Origin: JAICMB01 sp963795935
GTDB taxonomy: Bacteria > Acidobacteriota > Terriglobia > Bryobacterales > Bryobacteraceae
Direction: 5' to 3'
Assembly (NCBI GenBank): GCA_963795935.1
Contig: CAWCJO010000016.1
Coordinates: 124,001-188,000 of the forward strand
Length of the DNA: 64,000 nucleotides
The position numbers and the translations under genes are program-made. Position 1 is the stretch's first letter; each line of letters opens with the position of its first letter. The notes below the pieces were generated by a model. That model was not told the DNA's origin and searched no databases. It saw nothing but the letters and a program-made list of their open reading frames with translations. Below are positions 29,414 to 38,050 of the stretch, piece after piece.

Positions 29414-29808
29414 CAACAATCGACGAAGCCGCCTACGGCAAGCTTCTGGCGCGAGCGCTGCCGCGCGTGATTAAGACGCAAAAGGATAACGAGCGCATGA
29501 TCGCGGAACTGGAAAGGCTCGATACGCGCGGCCGCCCGCTTACGCCCGAGGAAGAGAACCTCGCCGAACTCATGACGCTACTGGTCCGCCAATTTGAGGA
29601 GTCGAAATACCCGCTCGGCCATGCAGAGCCGGCCGAGGCCCTTCGCATTCTCATGGAGAATCGCGGTCTTCGCCAGCGCGATCTGATTCCGTTATTCGGG
29701 TCAAGCAGCGTTGTCTCCGACGTGTTAAATGGGAAGCGCCATGTGAGCAAGGCGCACGTGCGCAAGCTCGCCGAATTCTTTCATGTCCCAGCTAGTCTGT
29801 TCATCTGA
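29404..29808 (+). CDS. higA: HigA-type antitoxin with helix-turn-helix
   Basis: A 134-residue antitoxin starting at the ATG at 29404, inside the end of higB (10-base overlap). The N-terminal half (MALATIDEAAYGKLLARALP ... LTPEEENLAELMTLLVRQFE) is the helical toxin-neutralising region. The C-terminal HTH (RGLRQRDLIPLFGSSSVVSD, then GKRHVSKAHVRKLAEFFHV) binds the operon promoter and represses it. The pair sits inside the tRNA-Val islet and may stabilise it. An upstream in-frame TTG at 29395 is less likely to be the start. Confidence 0.92.
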   Translation: MALATIDEAAYGKLLARALPRVIKTQKDNERMIAELERLDTRGRPLTPEEENLAELMTLLVRQFEESKYPLGHAEPAEALRILMENRGLRQRDLIPLFGSSSVVSDVLNGKRHVSKAHVRKLAEFFHVPASLFI

Positions 29809-30097
29809 AATGGCTCCAGCTTTAAAAATGCGCAGTTGATGCCAAGTCCACCCATCATATGCCTGTCCCGCGATGCGGTATGCTTACCGCGGCTCCATCC
29901 GTATGCTGGAGCGTCATACCGGGCGCTGGCCGAGTGCGCAAGCTGAGATAGGCGGCGAAAGGCACTCGCGAGGTCTTCTATGGCACGCTGTTTGATTTGT
30001 TCGATGAAGACCCGAGGTATCGGGCGAAAAGGTATCTTTTGTCTGCGCCCATGCTCCAGCATGGCGCAAGCACAAGCAGAAAACGCCGAACGCTCCC

Positions 30098-30271
30098 GGT
30101 TTCGGAATGCACACCTTCCGGCGCCTCAACATCTCCTGGAGGCAGGAAGTCGGAGCGACACCGTTCGAGGCACAGAACGCGGCCGGACACGCGAAACCAT
30201 CGACGACCTGGAGCTCTACGGTAGCCGATCGCGACCGCGAGCGCGAACAGGTCCTACGTATATACGTATAA
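30098..30271 (+). pseudogene. Remnant of a tyrosine recombinase (integrase) C-terminus
   Basis: One frame from 30098 to the TAA at 30269-30271 reads GFGMHTFRRLN, then WRQEVGATPFEAQNAAGHA and a charged tail (DRDREREQV). HTFRR matches the H-x-x-R catalytic block of tyrosine recombinases, and the AGHA segment matches the later G-H block. The N-terminal domain, the first catalytic Arg and the final Tyr are absent, so it cannot be active. It lies between the HigBA genes and the intact tRNA-Val, where an integrase gene would be expected in a tRNA-integrated element. From 29809 to 30097 I see no other supportable gene. Confidence 0.65.
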
Positions 30272-30353
30272 GAGAACGGCTCGGTAATGGCCGGTGTCCA
30301 CTGGAATTTAAGCACGGAGCAAAAACGGGCTGGCTGATAAGTCTTTTAGAATG

Positions 30354-30430
30354 TGGTGGGCCTGACAGAACTCGAATCTGTGACCTCTACCGTGTCAAGG
30401 TAGCGCTCTAACCAACTGAGCTACAGGCCC
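30354..30430 (-). tRNA. tRNA-Val (anticodon GAC)
   Basis: The minus strand folds as a complete tRNA: acceptor GGGCCTG/CAGGCCC, D-arm GCTC...GAGC, anticodon stem CTACC/GGTAG with loop TTGACAC (anticodon GAC, valine), 5-base variable loop, T-arm ACAGA-TTCGAGT-TCTGT, discriminator A and encoded CCA. Its 3' half is repeated at 29051-29093, which implies past use as an integration site. Confidence 0.97.
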
Positions 30431-30435
30431 GGAAT

Positions 30436-30939
30436 TTATACCGATTGTCGCATATCGAGTCCCGCAAAGGCCTCTTTCACCTTGCGGTAGGTCTGCTCCA
30501 AATCCTCCGGTATGACGCGCGTCTCTCCGACCGCGGTCATGAAATTCGCGTCCCCCACCCAGCGCGGCAGCGCGTGCATGTGGATGTGGCCGGCGACGCC
30601 CGCCCCCGCCGCTTCTCCAATGTTCATGCCGGTGTTTAATCCATCCGGGCGATATGCCGCGCGCAGGCACGCCACGGTCTTGCGCAGCAGCAGCATCATT
30701 TCTACCAACGTCTCCTCGGCTGCCGCCTCGGGCGTCGGGGCGTGCTCGTACGGCGCGATCATCACATGCCCGCTGGTGTACGGATAGGCGTTCAAGATTA
30801 CGAAATTGTGATTGCCCCGATAGACGATGTAGTGTTCTTCATCGTTGTTGGCGGCGGGCTTATCGCAAAAGATGCAACCCTGCGATTGCTTTGCGCCCGA
30901 AATGTAGTTATAGCGCCAGGGAGTCCACAGGCGATCCAT
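30436..30939 (-). CDS. HIT-family nucleotide hydrolase/transferase
   Basis: A 167-residue histidine-triad protein. The active site is HIHMHALPRW, and the N-terminal CIFCDKPAANNDEEHYIV has the paired Cys seen in zinc-binding HIT proteins of the Ap4A phosphorylase-like group. It should cleave dinucleoside polyphosphates or nucleotide phosphoramidates. The ATG at 30939 overlaps the stop of the upstream HU/IHF gene by one base; a TTG one codon earlier is also possible. The gene is co-transcribed with rpsA and ihf and ends just before the tRNA-Val gene. Confidence 0.92.
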   Translation of the reverse strand: MDRLWTPWRYNYISGAKQSQGCIFCDKPAANNDEEHYIVYRGNHNFVILNAYPYTSGHVMIAPYEHAPTPEAAAEETLVEMMLLLRKTVACLRAAYRPDGLNTGMNIGEAAGAGVAGHIHMHALPRWVGDANFMTAVGETRVIPEDLEQTYRKVKEAFAGLDMRQSV

Positions 30940-31301
30940 CAACTGTTATGCGGCGTCTCGCCCGCGGGATGCGGCCCGGCGATGGTACCGGCCGCCACCG
31001 GTTCGGCGCCCGCGCCGTTAACCGACGCGGTGTTCACCAAATCCTTAAGCTCCTTGCTGGGCTTGAAATAGGGAATGCGCTTGGAGGGCACTTCCACGCG
31101 CGTTCCGGTCTTCGGATTGCGTCCCACGCGCGGCTGCCGCTGCCGCGTCCGGAAGCTCCCGAATCCTCGAATTTCGATCTTGTCTCCGGTGCGAAGCGAA
31201 CGAACGATGCTGTCGAAGATGGCCTCTACGATGACCTCCGAGTCCTTCCGCGTCATCTCCACGACGCGCGACACTTCTTCGATCAATTCGGCTTTCGTCA
31301 T
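30939..31301 (-). CDS. HU/IHF-family DNA-bending protein
   Basis: A 120-residue protein. The first about 90 residues are a full HU/IHF domain: MTKAELIEEVSRVVEMTRKD, GDKIEIRGFGSFRTRQR and the DNA-binding arm GRNPKTGTRVEVPSKRIPYFKPSKELK. About 25 extra residues rich in Ala, Gly and Pro follow. It lies just downstream of rpsA, the same arrangement as rpsA-ihfB in many bacteria. Its role is DNA bending and nucleoid architecture. Whether it works as IHF or as HU cannot be decided from this gene alone. Confidence 0.93.
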   Translation of the reverse strand: MTKAELIEEVSRVVEMTRKDSEVIVEAIFDSIVRSLRTGDKIEIRGFGSFRTRQRQPRVGRNPKTGTRVEVPSKRIPYFKPSKELKDLVNTASVNGAGAEPVAAGTIAGPHPAGETPHNS

Positions 31302-31344
31302 AATCTCTCCGTGGTCCCTCGTTTCGGCGCGAAATCCAGCGCGC

Positions 31345-33072
31345 CTACCGGCTCTCGCCCTTCGTTCTGGTATTCATTACTTCTTCTATTGTCAGCGTGG
31401 CGGCCGCCGCCTGGCGCTGATAATCGTCCAGGCGGTTGCGCTCCTCGTCTTCGGAAAGCGCCCGCAGGCTCAACCCGATTTTCTTCTCGGCTTCGTTCAT
31501 CTTAATCACTTTGAAATCCATTTCGATTCCCGATCGGGAGAGGAGATTCGTCTCCGCGCCGATCCGCCCGCCGGAATCTCGGAGCGGTGGCATAGCGCTT
31601 CCACGCCCGGCGCCAATTCCACGAAAACGCCGAACGCCGCGGCCCGGCATACTCGTCCGCGCACGATGTCGCCCACCGCATGCGCCCGGAAAAACGATTC
31701 CCAGGCGTCCGGCTGCAGTTGCTTGACGCCGAGCGAAAGCCGCCGGTTGGGAGCGTCGATATTCAAAATCACCGCCGGAACGAGCTGCCCTTTTTTTAGC
31801 AAATCGGAGGGATGCTTGATCCGCTTCGTCCAGGAAAGATCGGAAATATGCACCAGCCCGTCGATTCCTTCCTCGATTTCGATGAAAGCTCCGAAGTCGG
31901 TAAGCTTCCGGACGCGTCCTTCGATCACGCTCCCGATGCTGTAGCGCTCCGCCACCGTAGTCCACGGATCCGGCTCCAGTTGCTTGATTCCGAGCGAAAC
32001 CCGACGCTCCTTCGGCTTTACCTCCAGCACCACGGCTTCCACCTGGTCTCCGGCGCGCACAACCTTGCTCGGATGCTTCATCCGCCTGCTCCAGGTCATC
32101 TCCGAAATGTGGATGAGGCCCTCCACGCCCGGTTCCAGCTCCACGAAAGCGCCATAATCGGTCACGCTCACGACACGGCCGATTACGCGCGCCCCGGCCG
32201 GATAATTGATCCCGATTGTTTCCCACGGATCCGGAATAAGCTGCTTCAGTCCGAGGGAAATGCGTTCCTTCGACTTGTCGAATTTCAGAACTTTTACCGT
32301 GAGCTGGTCGCCCACGTTGATCACCTCGGAGGGATGATTCACCCGTCCAAAAGATATATCGCTCACGTGCAGCAGCCCGTCGATGCCGCCGAGGTCGATA
32401 AATGCGCCGTAATCCGTCAGATTTTTCACCGTTCCCGTCACGATCGCGCCTTCCGCGAGATAGTCGAGCGCGGCCGATTTTCGCGCCGTCAGGTCCTCTT
32501 CGATGGCGGCCTTGCGCGAAACCACAACGTTTCCGCGGCGGCGGTTCAGCTTTACCACCTTCACCGGAATATCCTTGCCCGACGAAGGCCTCCAGATTGT
32601 GCAGCGGACGCACGTCGGCCTGCGAGCCGGGCATGAAGGCGGCAACGCCCACGTCCACCATGAGCCCGCCTTTGATGCGCCCCTGCACGCGGCCCGAAAT
32701 CACCAGCCCTTCGCGATGGGCCTTCTCCAGGTTGTCCCAGGAGCGCAAGCGGCTGGCCTTTTCGTGAGACAGCAGGATGTAGCCTTCCGGCTGCGGGCCG
32801 GAGCGGTCCACCATGACATCGATCTGGTCGCCCGCGCGCACATGAACGCTGCCGTCGGGAAGCGTAAACTGCTCGATCGGCACCAGTCCTTCGGACTTGT
32901 ACCCGAAATCGACAATCACGTCTTTATCGGTGACGTTCAGCACGCGGCCTTGCAGCAACTCGCCTTCGTGCGGAGGGGCAAAATGGCTGTAGTCGTCGAT
33001 GAGCCGCTCGTATTCCGCCTCTTCGGTCGAAACCGGCATCTCCAGATTCTGCTCATCCGATTGAATGGCCAT
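31345..33072 (-). CDS. rpsA: Ribosomal protein S1, two compensating frameshifts
   Basis: Six S1 RNA-binding repeats (for example VIVDFGYKSEGLVP, GAFIDLGGIDGLLHVSDISF, GAFVELEPGVEGLIHISEMTW, GAFIEIEEGIDGLVHISDLSW) identify S1, which helps the 30S subunit bind mRNA. Repeats in the middle (about 31580-32575) are in a different frame from both ends. The end frame also happens to stay open through the middle, so a 577-residue ORF exists that is nonsense there. An essential gene is unlikely to be truly broken twice with exact compensation, so these are probably sequence errors. I choose the ATG at 33072 over a TTG two codons upstream. Confidence 0.92.
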   Translation of the reverse strand: MAIQSDEQNLEMPVSTEEAEYERLIDDYSHFAPPHEGELLQGRVLNVTDKDVIVDFGYKSEGLVPIEQFTLPDGSVHVRAGDQIDVMVDRSGPQPEGYILLSHEKASRLRSWDNLEKAHREGLVISGRVQGRIKGGLMVDVGVAAFMPGSQADVRPLHNLEAFVGQGYSGEGGKAEPPPRKRCGFAQGRHRRGPDGAKIGRARLSRGRRDRDGNGEKSDGLRRIYRPRRHRRAAARERYIFWTGESSLRGDQRGRPAHGKSSEIRQVEGTHFPRTEAAYSGSVGNNRDQLSGRGARNRPCRERDRLWRFRGAGTGRGGPHPHFGDDLEQADEASEQGCARRRPGGSRGAGGKAEGASGFARNQATGAGSVDYGGGALQHRERDRRTRPEAYRLRSFHRNRGRNRRAGAYFRSFLDEADQASLRFAKKRAARSGGDFEYRRSQPAAFARRQATAAGRLGIVFPGACGGRHRARTSMPGRGVRRFRGIGAGRGSAMPPLRDSGGRIGAETNLLSRSGIEMDFKVIKMNEAEKKIGLSLRALSEDEERNRLDDYQRQAAAATLTIEEVMNTRTKGESR

Positions 33073-33346
33073 TGCCAAAACTCCCCGAGATCATACTACA
33101 ACGGGTCTATGGCATGCTTCCGCACTTGCGCGTTGGCAGTTCCGCGACGTAGGGAGGACGGCCAATCCGTGAGGCTGAAAATGTAGATCCCGTTATACGA
33201 CAAACGGTTGATATCTCAGTACTTTCAGAACTATACCGGACCCTCGCGCGGAAGTCAACCTTAGAAATTCTATACGTATTTCACGGTATGCCGCGCTACG
33301 GCGTGCAAGACGGAATACCCCTTGCCCTGCGCGTACAATAGCGGGA

Positions 33347-34917
33347 ATGCTTCCGTTCGCGCTCGTCCCTCTTCTTTTCCAGACTGTTATTTCCCATCCC
33401 GATATCCTGATCCGCAACGGCAGGATCGTCGATGGGTCCGGAGATCCGTGGTATTACGGCGATCTCGCGATCCAGGGCGACAGCATTGCCGCCATCGGGC
33501 GCCTCGACGGGATAACCGCGCCCGTGGTTATCGATGCCAAAGGAAAAGTTGTCGCCCCCGGCTTCATCGACATCCACACCCATGCGCGCCGCGGCATCTT
33601 CCGCGACCCTATTGCGCAGAATTATACGCGCCAGGGCGTGACCACGCTGCTGGAGGGCAACGACGGCGCCTCGCCTATTCCGCTAAAGCCCTTTCTCGAG
33701 CGGCTCGCGGCGACGCCTCTGGGCGTGAATTTCGGAACCTTCGCGGGGCAGGGAAGCATTCGCGAACAAGTCTTGCATCTGGAAAACCGCGCCGCCACGC
33801 CGCAAGAAATCGAAAGCATGCGGGCGTTGATGGAACAGGCCATGCGCGACGGCGCCTTCGGCCTCTCCACCGGTCTCTTCTACGTGCCCGGTAATTTCAC
33901 CCCGACCGAGGAGGTCATTGAACTAGCCAAGGTTGCGGGCCGCTTGGGCGGGATGCACATCTCGCACATGCGCGACGAAGCCGCCGGCGTCATCGCCAGC
34001 GTCAAGGAGACCATTCGCATCGGCGAAGAGGCCGGCCTGCCTACCCAAGTGACGCATCATAAGGTCATCGGCAAGGCCAATTGGGGGAAAACGGCGGAAA
34101 CATTGAAGCTGGTCGAAGAAGCCCGCGCACGCGGCGTGGATGTCACGATCGACCAGTATCCCTACACGGCCTCCAGCACCGGCACCGCGGCGCTGTTCCC
34201 TCAATGGTCGCTCGCCGGCGGATCGAAGGCGTTGCTGGAGCGCCTCTCGGCGACGCAACAGCGCCAGGAGATCAAGGCCGTCATCGTCGATCGCATCTTG
34301 AACGATCGCGGCGGCGGAGACGCCGAGAACGTCGTCATGGCAAGCTGCGGCTTCGACCCCGCTCTGGCCGGCAAGAGCCTGGCGCGCATTACGCAGGAGC
34401 GCGGCCGCCCCCGGAACGTCGAGAACGCCGCCGAAACCGCCATCGAGATCCAGCAAAAGGGCGGCTGCTCCGCGGTTTTTCACGCCATTTCCGAGGAAGA
34501 CATCGAAGCGCATTCTGCGCTCTCCCTACAGCATGATCGGATCCGATGGCGAGATTCCCGAATTCGGAAAAGGGCGCCCCGCACCCGCGCAGCTACGGCA
34601 CGTTTGCGCGCGTCCTCGGCCGTTACGTGCGGGAGCGCCACGTGATTTCAATCGAAACCGCGGTGAGGAAAATGTCCGGCTTCCCCGCGGCTCGCCTCAA
34701 GCTGCTCGATCGCGGCCTGCTCCGTCCGGGCATGAAGGCCGACGTGGTCATTTTCGATCCGGCGACCGTCTGCGATATGGCGACGTTCGAGAATCCGCAC
34801 CAATATGCAATCGGTTTTACGGACGTAATCGTGAACGGCAAGCCGCTCATACGCGCGGGAAAGATTACGGAGCAGCGTGCCGGACGCGTCCTCTATGGTC
34901 CGGGGCGCGTCCCCTAA
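33347..34917 (+). CDS. Exported N-acyl-D-amino-acid deacylase (amidohydrolase), one frameshift
   Basis: Metal-dependent amidohydrolase of the D-aminoacylase family, which releases D-amino acids from N-acyl forms. A short hydrophobic N-terminus (LPFALVPLLFQTVISHP) is followed by DILIRNGRIVDGSGDPWY and the metal motif GFIDIHTHARR. HISHMRDEA, QVTHHKVIG and GSDGEIPEFG follow; the last contains a metal or catalytic Asp. The C-terminal strand cap is DVVIFDPATV ... VIVNGKPLIRAGKITE. The frame changes near 34508. It may act in recycling of D-residues from peptidoglycan or peptides. Confidence 0.88.
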
Positions 34918-34932
34918 GCGCTAAGCGGGGTG

Positions 34933-34954
34933 TATAATCGCAGGCCAAAGGAGG
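34933..34954 (+). promoter_or_regulatory. TATAAT box and strong ribosome-binding site before the IPT/TIG gene
   Basis: TATAAT at 34933-34938 is a perfect -10 hexamer. AAAGGAGG at 34947-34954 is a near-perfect Shine-Dalgarno sequence, five bases before the GTG at 34960. I see no good -35 hexamer. The -10 is very close to the start codon, so the 5' leader would be only about 15 bases. The RBS decides the start of the downstream gene. Confidence 0.55.
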
Positions 34955-34959
34955 AAGCC

Positions 34960-35298
34960 GTGAAACGTTTCCTTTTCTCGTTGCTCGTATTTTTGATTTG
35001 CGCTATCGCGGTCGTAGCCGCCGAGAGTAAATCGCCTCACTTGACGGCCGTCGAGCCCGATAGCGCTAAAGTCGGCGATATCGCCACCGCCAAAGGCGAG
35101 AACCTCGATACCGCCATCGTCACCGATCTGTTTCTCACCGACGGCAAGAACGACGTGAAGGTCGTCATGACCGAGCGCAGCGCCGACGCCATAAAATTCA
35201 AGATTCCCCGCATCAAAGCCGGGCGCTACCGCCTCATGACCGCCTCAAAAGCGGCCCTCATCGAGCAGCCTGTCGTGTTGGAGGTCAGCGAACCGTAG
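34960..35298 (+). CDS. Secreted IPT/TIG-domain protein
   Basis: A 112-residue exported protein. Signal peptide: VKRFLFSLLVFLICAIAVVAA. The mature part is one IPT/TIG immunoglobulin-like domain (PHLTAVEPDSAKVGDIATAK, IVTDLFLTDGKNDVKVVM, IKFKIPRIKAGRYRLMT). Such single domains usually bind carbohydrates or mediate protein contacts outside the cell. The start is set by a strong AAAGGAGG site. It ends within the 3' end of a convergent minus-strand gene (14-base overlap). Confidence 0.85.
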   Translation: MKRFLFSLLVFLICAIAVVAAESKSPHLTAVEPDSAKVGDIATAKGENLDTAIVTDLFLTDGKNDVKVVMTERSADAIKFKIPRIKAGRYRLMTASKAALIEQPVVLEVSEP

Positions 35299-35596
35299 CG
35301 CCGCCGCCATCGGCGCGGTGTATGAAAACGCCGCGTGCCGATAATTCCTCCAGCAATTGCGCCACCGCCGGGGCCATCTCACGCTCGCCCAGAGTCACTA
35401 CCGCCCATTCGAGATCCTCGCGGAACTCGCGCGAGCTGATGCGCCACCGCGACAGATTCGCCGGCGTAGCTTCTCCGATTTGAATAAGCGACCAATGCCG
35501 CACCAACGCCAGCGCCGTCGCCGCATCCGGCTGCGGACCGCGCACAATGAAATGATTGTCGCCGTGTACCAGGATCCCGACCGTGTAAGCCTTCAT
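35285..35596 (-). CDS. Small protein coupled to the SagB-like oxidoreductase
   Basis: A 103-residue protein with no family I recognise. It has an alpha/beta pattern (YTVGILVHGDNHFIVRGPQP, LALVRHWSLIQIGE, REFREDLEWAVVTLGEREMA). Its ATG overlaps the TGA of the SagB-like gene (ATGA), so the two are translated together in a fixed ratio. It has no signal peptide or membrane segment. Some SagB-type enzymes work with small partner proteins, and this could be one; there is no direct evidence. Confidence 0.6.
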   Translation of the reverse strand: MKAYTVGILVHGDNHFIVRGPQPDAATALALVRHWSLIQIGEATPANLSRWRISSREFREDLEWAVVTLGEREMAPAVAQLLEELSARGVFIHRADGGGATVR

Positions 35597-37122
35597 GCTT
35601 CCAGACGCGCATCCGGCGCGGCATGGCCAATCGCGAAGTGGTAGACAACCTGTCCCCGCTGCGGGTCGATACCGAGATAGCGGTGTACCTCGTCGTCAAA
35701 AAACGCGCCGATGCCCGTCGCCTGCAGCCCCAGCGCCTCGGCCGCCAGGTACAGGCGCTGCCCGATGGCCCCCGCTTCGAAATGCGCGAAGCGGTAGCCG
35801 CGATCGCCGTACGCCGTCGTGACGCGCTCCAGATCCGCGATCATCGAGAACGCCACGCAGGCGTTGCCCGCCAGTTGCTGCCGCAGGCTCAGCGCCGCCG
35901 CGGCGACGCGTTGATCGCCCGCCTTAATCCGCTCTAATTCGCCCCGCTCCAGCTTGCCCCGCCGCGGCCAATGGCGATAAACGCCGGGCTCCAGCCCCTC
36001 GACGGCATGGGCGTAAATATAAAGCTGAACCACCGGCGACGCCGCGAAATCGGCGCATAGCGGCCGGGCAGCGGCGCTGAGAATCGCCGCCAGTTGCGCC
36101 AGCGTCATCGCCCGCCTCCCATTTCTGAAATCCAGCGCCGAGCGCCGTCCGCGCGCCGCCTCGCCGAAGCCGCGCCGCATGTCCGCGGCGGCCGCCGGCA
36201 ACTGGATCGACCCCGCGCCGTCCGCCCTCGCCTCCGCCTTCCCCTCGACACCCCCGCCAAGGTCGATCTTCGTCGCCTCATGCATGTCGTCGATCAGCGG
36301 GTAAGCGATTTCGCTGTCGGAGAGCCGATTGGCCGCGCCTCCCGACCACACCGCTTCACCCGCCTTCCGCTCCCCCCTCGGAATAGAAGCGCCGCGCAGC
36401 TCCACCAGCAACATGGGCCATTCATCTTGATGCAAGCCCCAAATTCGCGCCACCTCGTCGTCCGGAAAGCGCCCCCGCGCAAAAGTTTCGCAGCCCAGAG
36501 CCCGCGCCGAAAGCGCCAGCGCCTGCCAGGCGTGCCCTATGTCGTGCAAGCAATAACGATATGCGCGCTCGCCGTATTTCCACGCCTCGCGCCAAACGAT
36601 GCTGCTCAGCAAGAAGATAATCGGCGCGCGGATTCCATCTAACTTCGCCGTGAAATCTCCGCTGGCGCGCTGCTCCGCCATGTGCGACGACGGGCGGTAA
36701 TGATACAGCCCATCGGGCCACTCCTTCACCCCGCGCGCGATGAAGTGGAATTCGGTGGGATGCAGATTCCCGGAGGACGGATTCACGCGCAGCGCATACT
36801 TATATCCCGTGGACGGTACGCGCTTGGCGGCGCTGATGGCGGCCGAGTAATACAGCAATTGCGAAAGAAAAGCCGCGCCGTCGCGGGCGTCCGTGGATCC
36901 CCGCTGGCCTTCAAGAACCGCGAGCGCCGGAATATAGGGCGCGGGCGGATCGGCCGGCAAGTCGAGCGCCGGCGCGCCCTCGTAATGGCGAAACGGCTCG
37001 GGCATATTCGCCCAATCGAGGCCGTAGGGCGCGCGGCTCAACGACCGAACGCCATGCTTGGTCGCTTCGTGGTATTCGCGCCAGCTCATCCGCGCCGGCC
37101 CGCTCGCTGCGCCCCGGTACAC
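35593..37122 (-). CDS. SagB/ThcOx-type flavin oxidoreductase, two nitroreductase domains
   Basis: A 509-residue protein with tandem nitroreductase-fold domains of the SagB/ThcOx family. The first has PSSGNLHPTEFHFIARGVKE, DGLYHYRPSSHM and RYCLHDIGHAWQALALSARA; the second has RRSALDFRNGRRAM, EGLEPGVYRHWPRRGK and FAHFEAGAIGQRLYLAAEAL. SagB enzymes use FMN to oxidise azolines to azoles in RiPP biosynthesis, but many stand-alone homologues are of unknown function. No YcaO cyclodehydratase or precursor peptide is seen nearby, so a thiazole/oxazole product is not supported. Confidence 0.85.
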   Translation of the reverse strand: MYRGAASGPARMSWREYHEATKHGVRSLSRAPYGLDWANMPEPFRHYEGAPALDLPADPPAPYIPALAVLEGQRGSTDARDGAAFLSQLLYYSAAISAAKRVPSTGYKYALRVNPSSGNLHPTEFHFIARGVKEWPDGLYHYRPSSHMAEQRASGDFTAKLDGIRAPIIFLLSSIVWREAWKYGERAYRYCLHDIGHAWQALALSARALGCETFARGRFPDDEVARIWGLHQDEWPMLLVELRGASIPRGERKAGEAVWSGGAANRLSDSEIAYPLIDDMHEATKIDLGGGVEGKAEARADGAGSIQLPAAAADMRRGFGEAARGRRSALDFRNGRRAMTLAQLAAILSAAARPLCADFAASPVVQLYIYAHAVEGLEPGVYRHWPRRGKLERGELERIKAGDQRVAAAALSLRQQLAGNACVAFSMIADLERVTTAYGDRGYRFAHFEAGAIGQRLYLAAEALGLQATGIGAFFDDEVHRYLGIDPQRGQVVYHFAIGHAAPDARLEA

Positions 37123-37195
37123 GCCAAAACCAATCCATCTCTACCCATTACAATTTTCCGTGCGATTTCCGGCGCCCAAAGCGCACTTAGAGATC

Positions 37196-37369
37196 ATGAA
37201 GAAAGTCTTCTCCCTAGTCTTCTCCCTCTTGGTGGGCCTCGCCATCATTGCATCCACCGCTTCCGCCGCAAGCAAGAGCAAAAGCGGCGGCTCCGGGCAC
37301 AAATCGTCGAGCCATAAATCGTCCGGCCACAAGTCTTCCTCCGGCAAGAGCCACAAATCGGCGGGCTAG
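37196..37369 (+). CDS. Short secreted Ser/Lys/Gly/His-rich protein
   Basis: A 57-residue protein. The first 24 residues are a signal peptide (MKKVFSLVFSLLVGLAIIAS, cut after ASA). The mature part is made of low-complexity units (GGSGHKSSSHKSSGHKSSSG) with three His-Lys pairs. It is highly basic and may bind metal, DNA or polyanions outside the membrane. The region is divergent from the SagB-like gene. No family assignment is possible. The clear signal peptide supports a real gene despite its size. Confidence 0.65.
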   Translation: MKKVFSLVFSLLVGLAIIASTASAASKSKSGGSGHKSSSHKSSGHKSSSGKSHKSAG

Positions 37370-37998
37370 CCCTGAGCGCGAACAGGGGCGGGTGTTGCCC
37401 CGCCCCCTTCCTCACATCTGGCAGGCTCGTTTACGCTTCCTATCACCGGCCCCCATTCGTGCAGCCGGATGCGCGTCACCGACCCCGGGTGCACTTCGAT
37501 GCGCTCCATAAAATCGACCGGCGCGCCCATATAATGGAGAACCGCCGCCTTGATCACGTCCGCGTGGCTGAATATCGCCACGGTCTTCCCGGGATAGTCG
37601 CGCCCCAGCCGCGCCAGCTCGTCCACCACCCGCCGCTGCACATCCAACATCAGCTCGCCTCCCGGAGCGCGCGAACTCCCACGCCAGCGGTTAAACAACT
37701 TCCATTCCGGCATGGCGTCCAGTTCCTCCAAAGTCCGCCCCGACCACGCCCCAAAATCTACTTCCGAAAATGCCTCCGAAACTTGGATCGGCAGGCCCAG
37801 CCTGTCGGCCAACGGCGTCGCGGTCTGTATCGCCCTTTCAAGCGGGCTGCTGACGATCGCATCCGCCTCTAGCCCGGCAAGCCCCCTCGCCTGCGCTTCC
37901 CCCGTTTCCGTTAAACAAACCCCCGGCAGCCGTCCCGTGATGCGCTGGCCGATAACGGCGGTATGACCATGGCGAATCATTAAAAATAATGTCGGCAC
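37366..37998 (-). CDS. Histidine phosphatase family protein (phosphoglycerate mutase-like)
   Basis: A 210-residue branch-1 histidine phosphatase. The catalytic RHG motif is in FLMIRHGHTAVIG, the SSPLERAIQTA block and EAFSEVDFGAWSG are typical, and the second catalytic His is in IFSHADVIKAAVLHYMG. Members include cofactor-dependent phosphoglycerate mutases and CobC/GpmB-like phosphatases. The weak metabolic context does not separate these. About 15 extra residues at the C-terminus (CEEGGGATPAPVRAQG) look unstructured. It is convergent with the small secreted protein (4-base overlap). Confidence 0.9.
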   Translation of the reverse strand: MPTLFLMIRHGHTAVIGQRITGRLPGVCLTETGEAQARGLAGLEADAIVSSPLERAIQTATPLADRLGLPIQVSEAFSEVDFGAWSGRTLEELDAMPEWKLFNRWRGSSRAPGGELMLDVQRRVVDELARLGRDYPGKTVAIFSHADVIKAAVLHYMGAPVDFMERIEVHPGSVTRIRLHEWGPVIGSVNEPARCEEGGGATPAPVRAQG

Positions 37999-38050
37999 TT
38001 CCCCATGTTACAAGTGACAAATTCCGCGAAACGCGCCATTCAGAGTAGCG

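Noticed and set aside
29781..30315. Minus-strand frames after higA
   Set aside because: They lack motifs and lie opposite the integrase remnant; no support for a gene.
31345..33078. Continuous 577-residue frame across rpsA
   Set aside because: It is S1-like only at both ends. The middle is nonsense while another frame there encodes intact S1 repeats, so the open frame is a by-product of two compensating shifts.
35593..37122. Azole-type RiPP cluster around the SagB-like gene
   Set aside because: No YcaO protein, precursor peptide, protease or exporter is adjacent, so only the oxidoreductase is supported.
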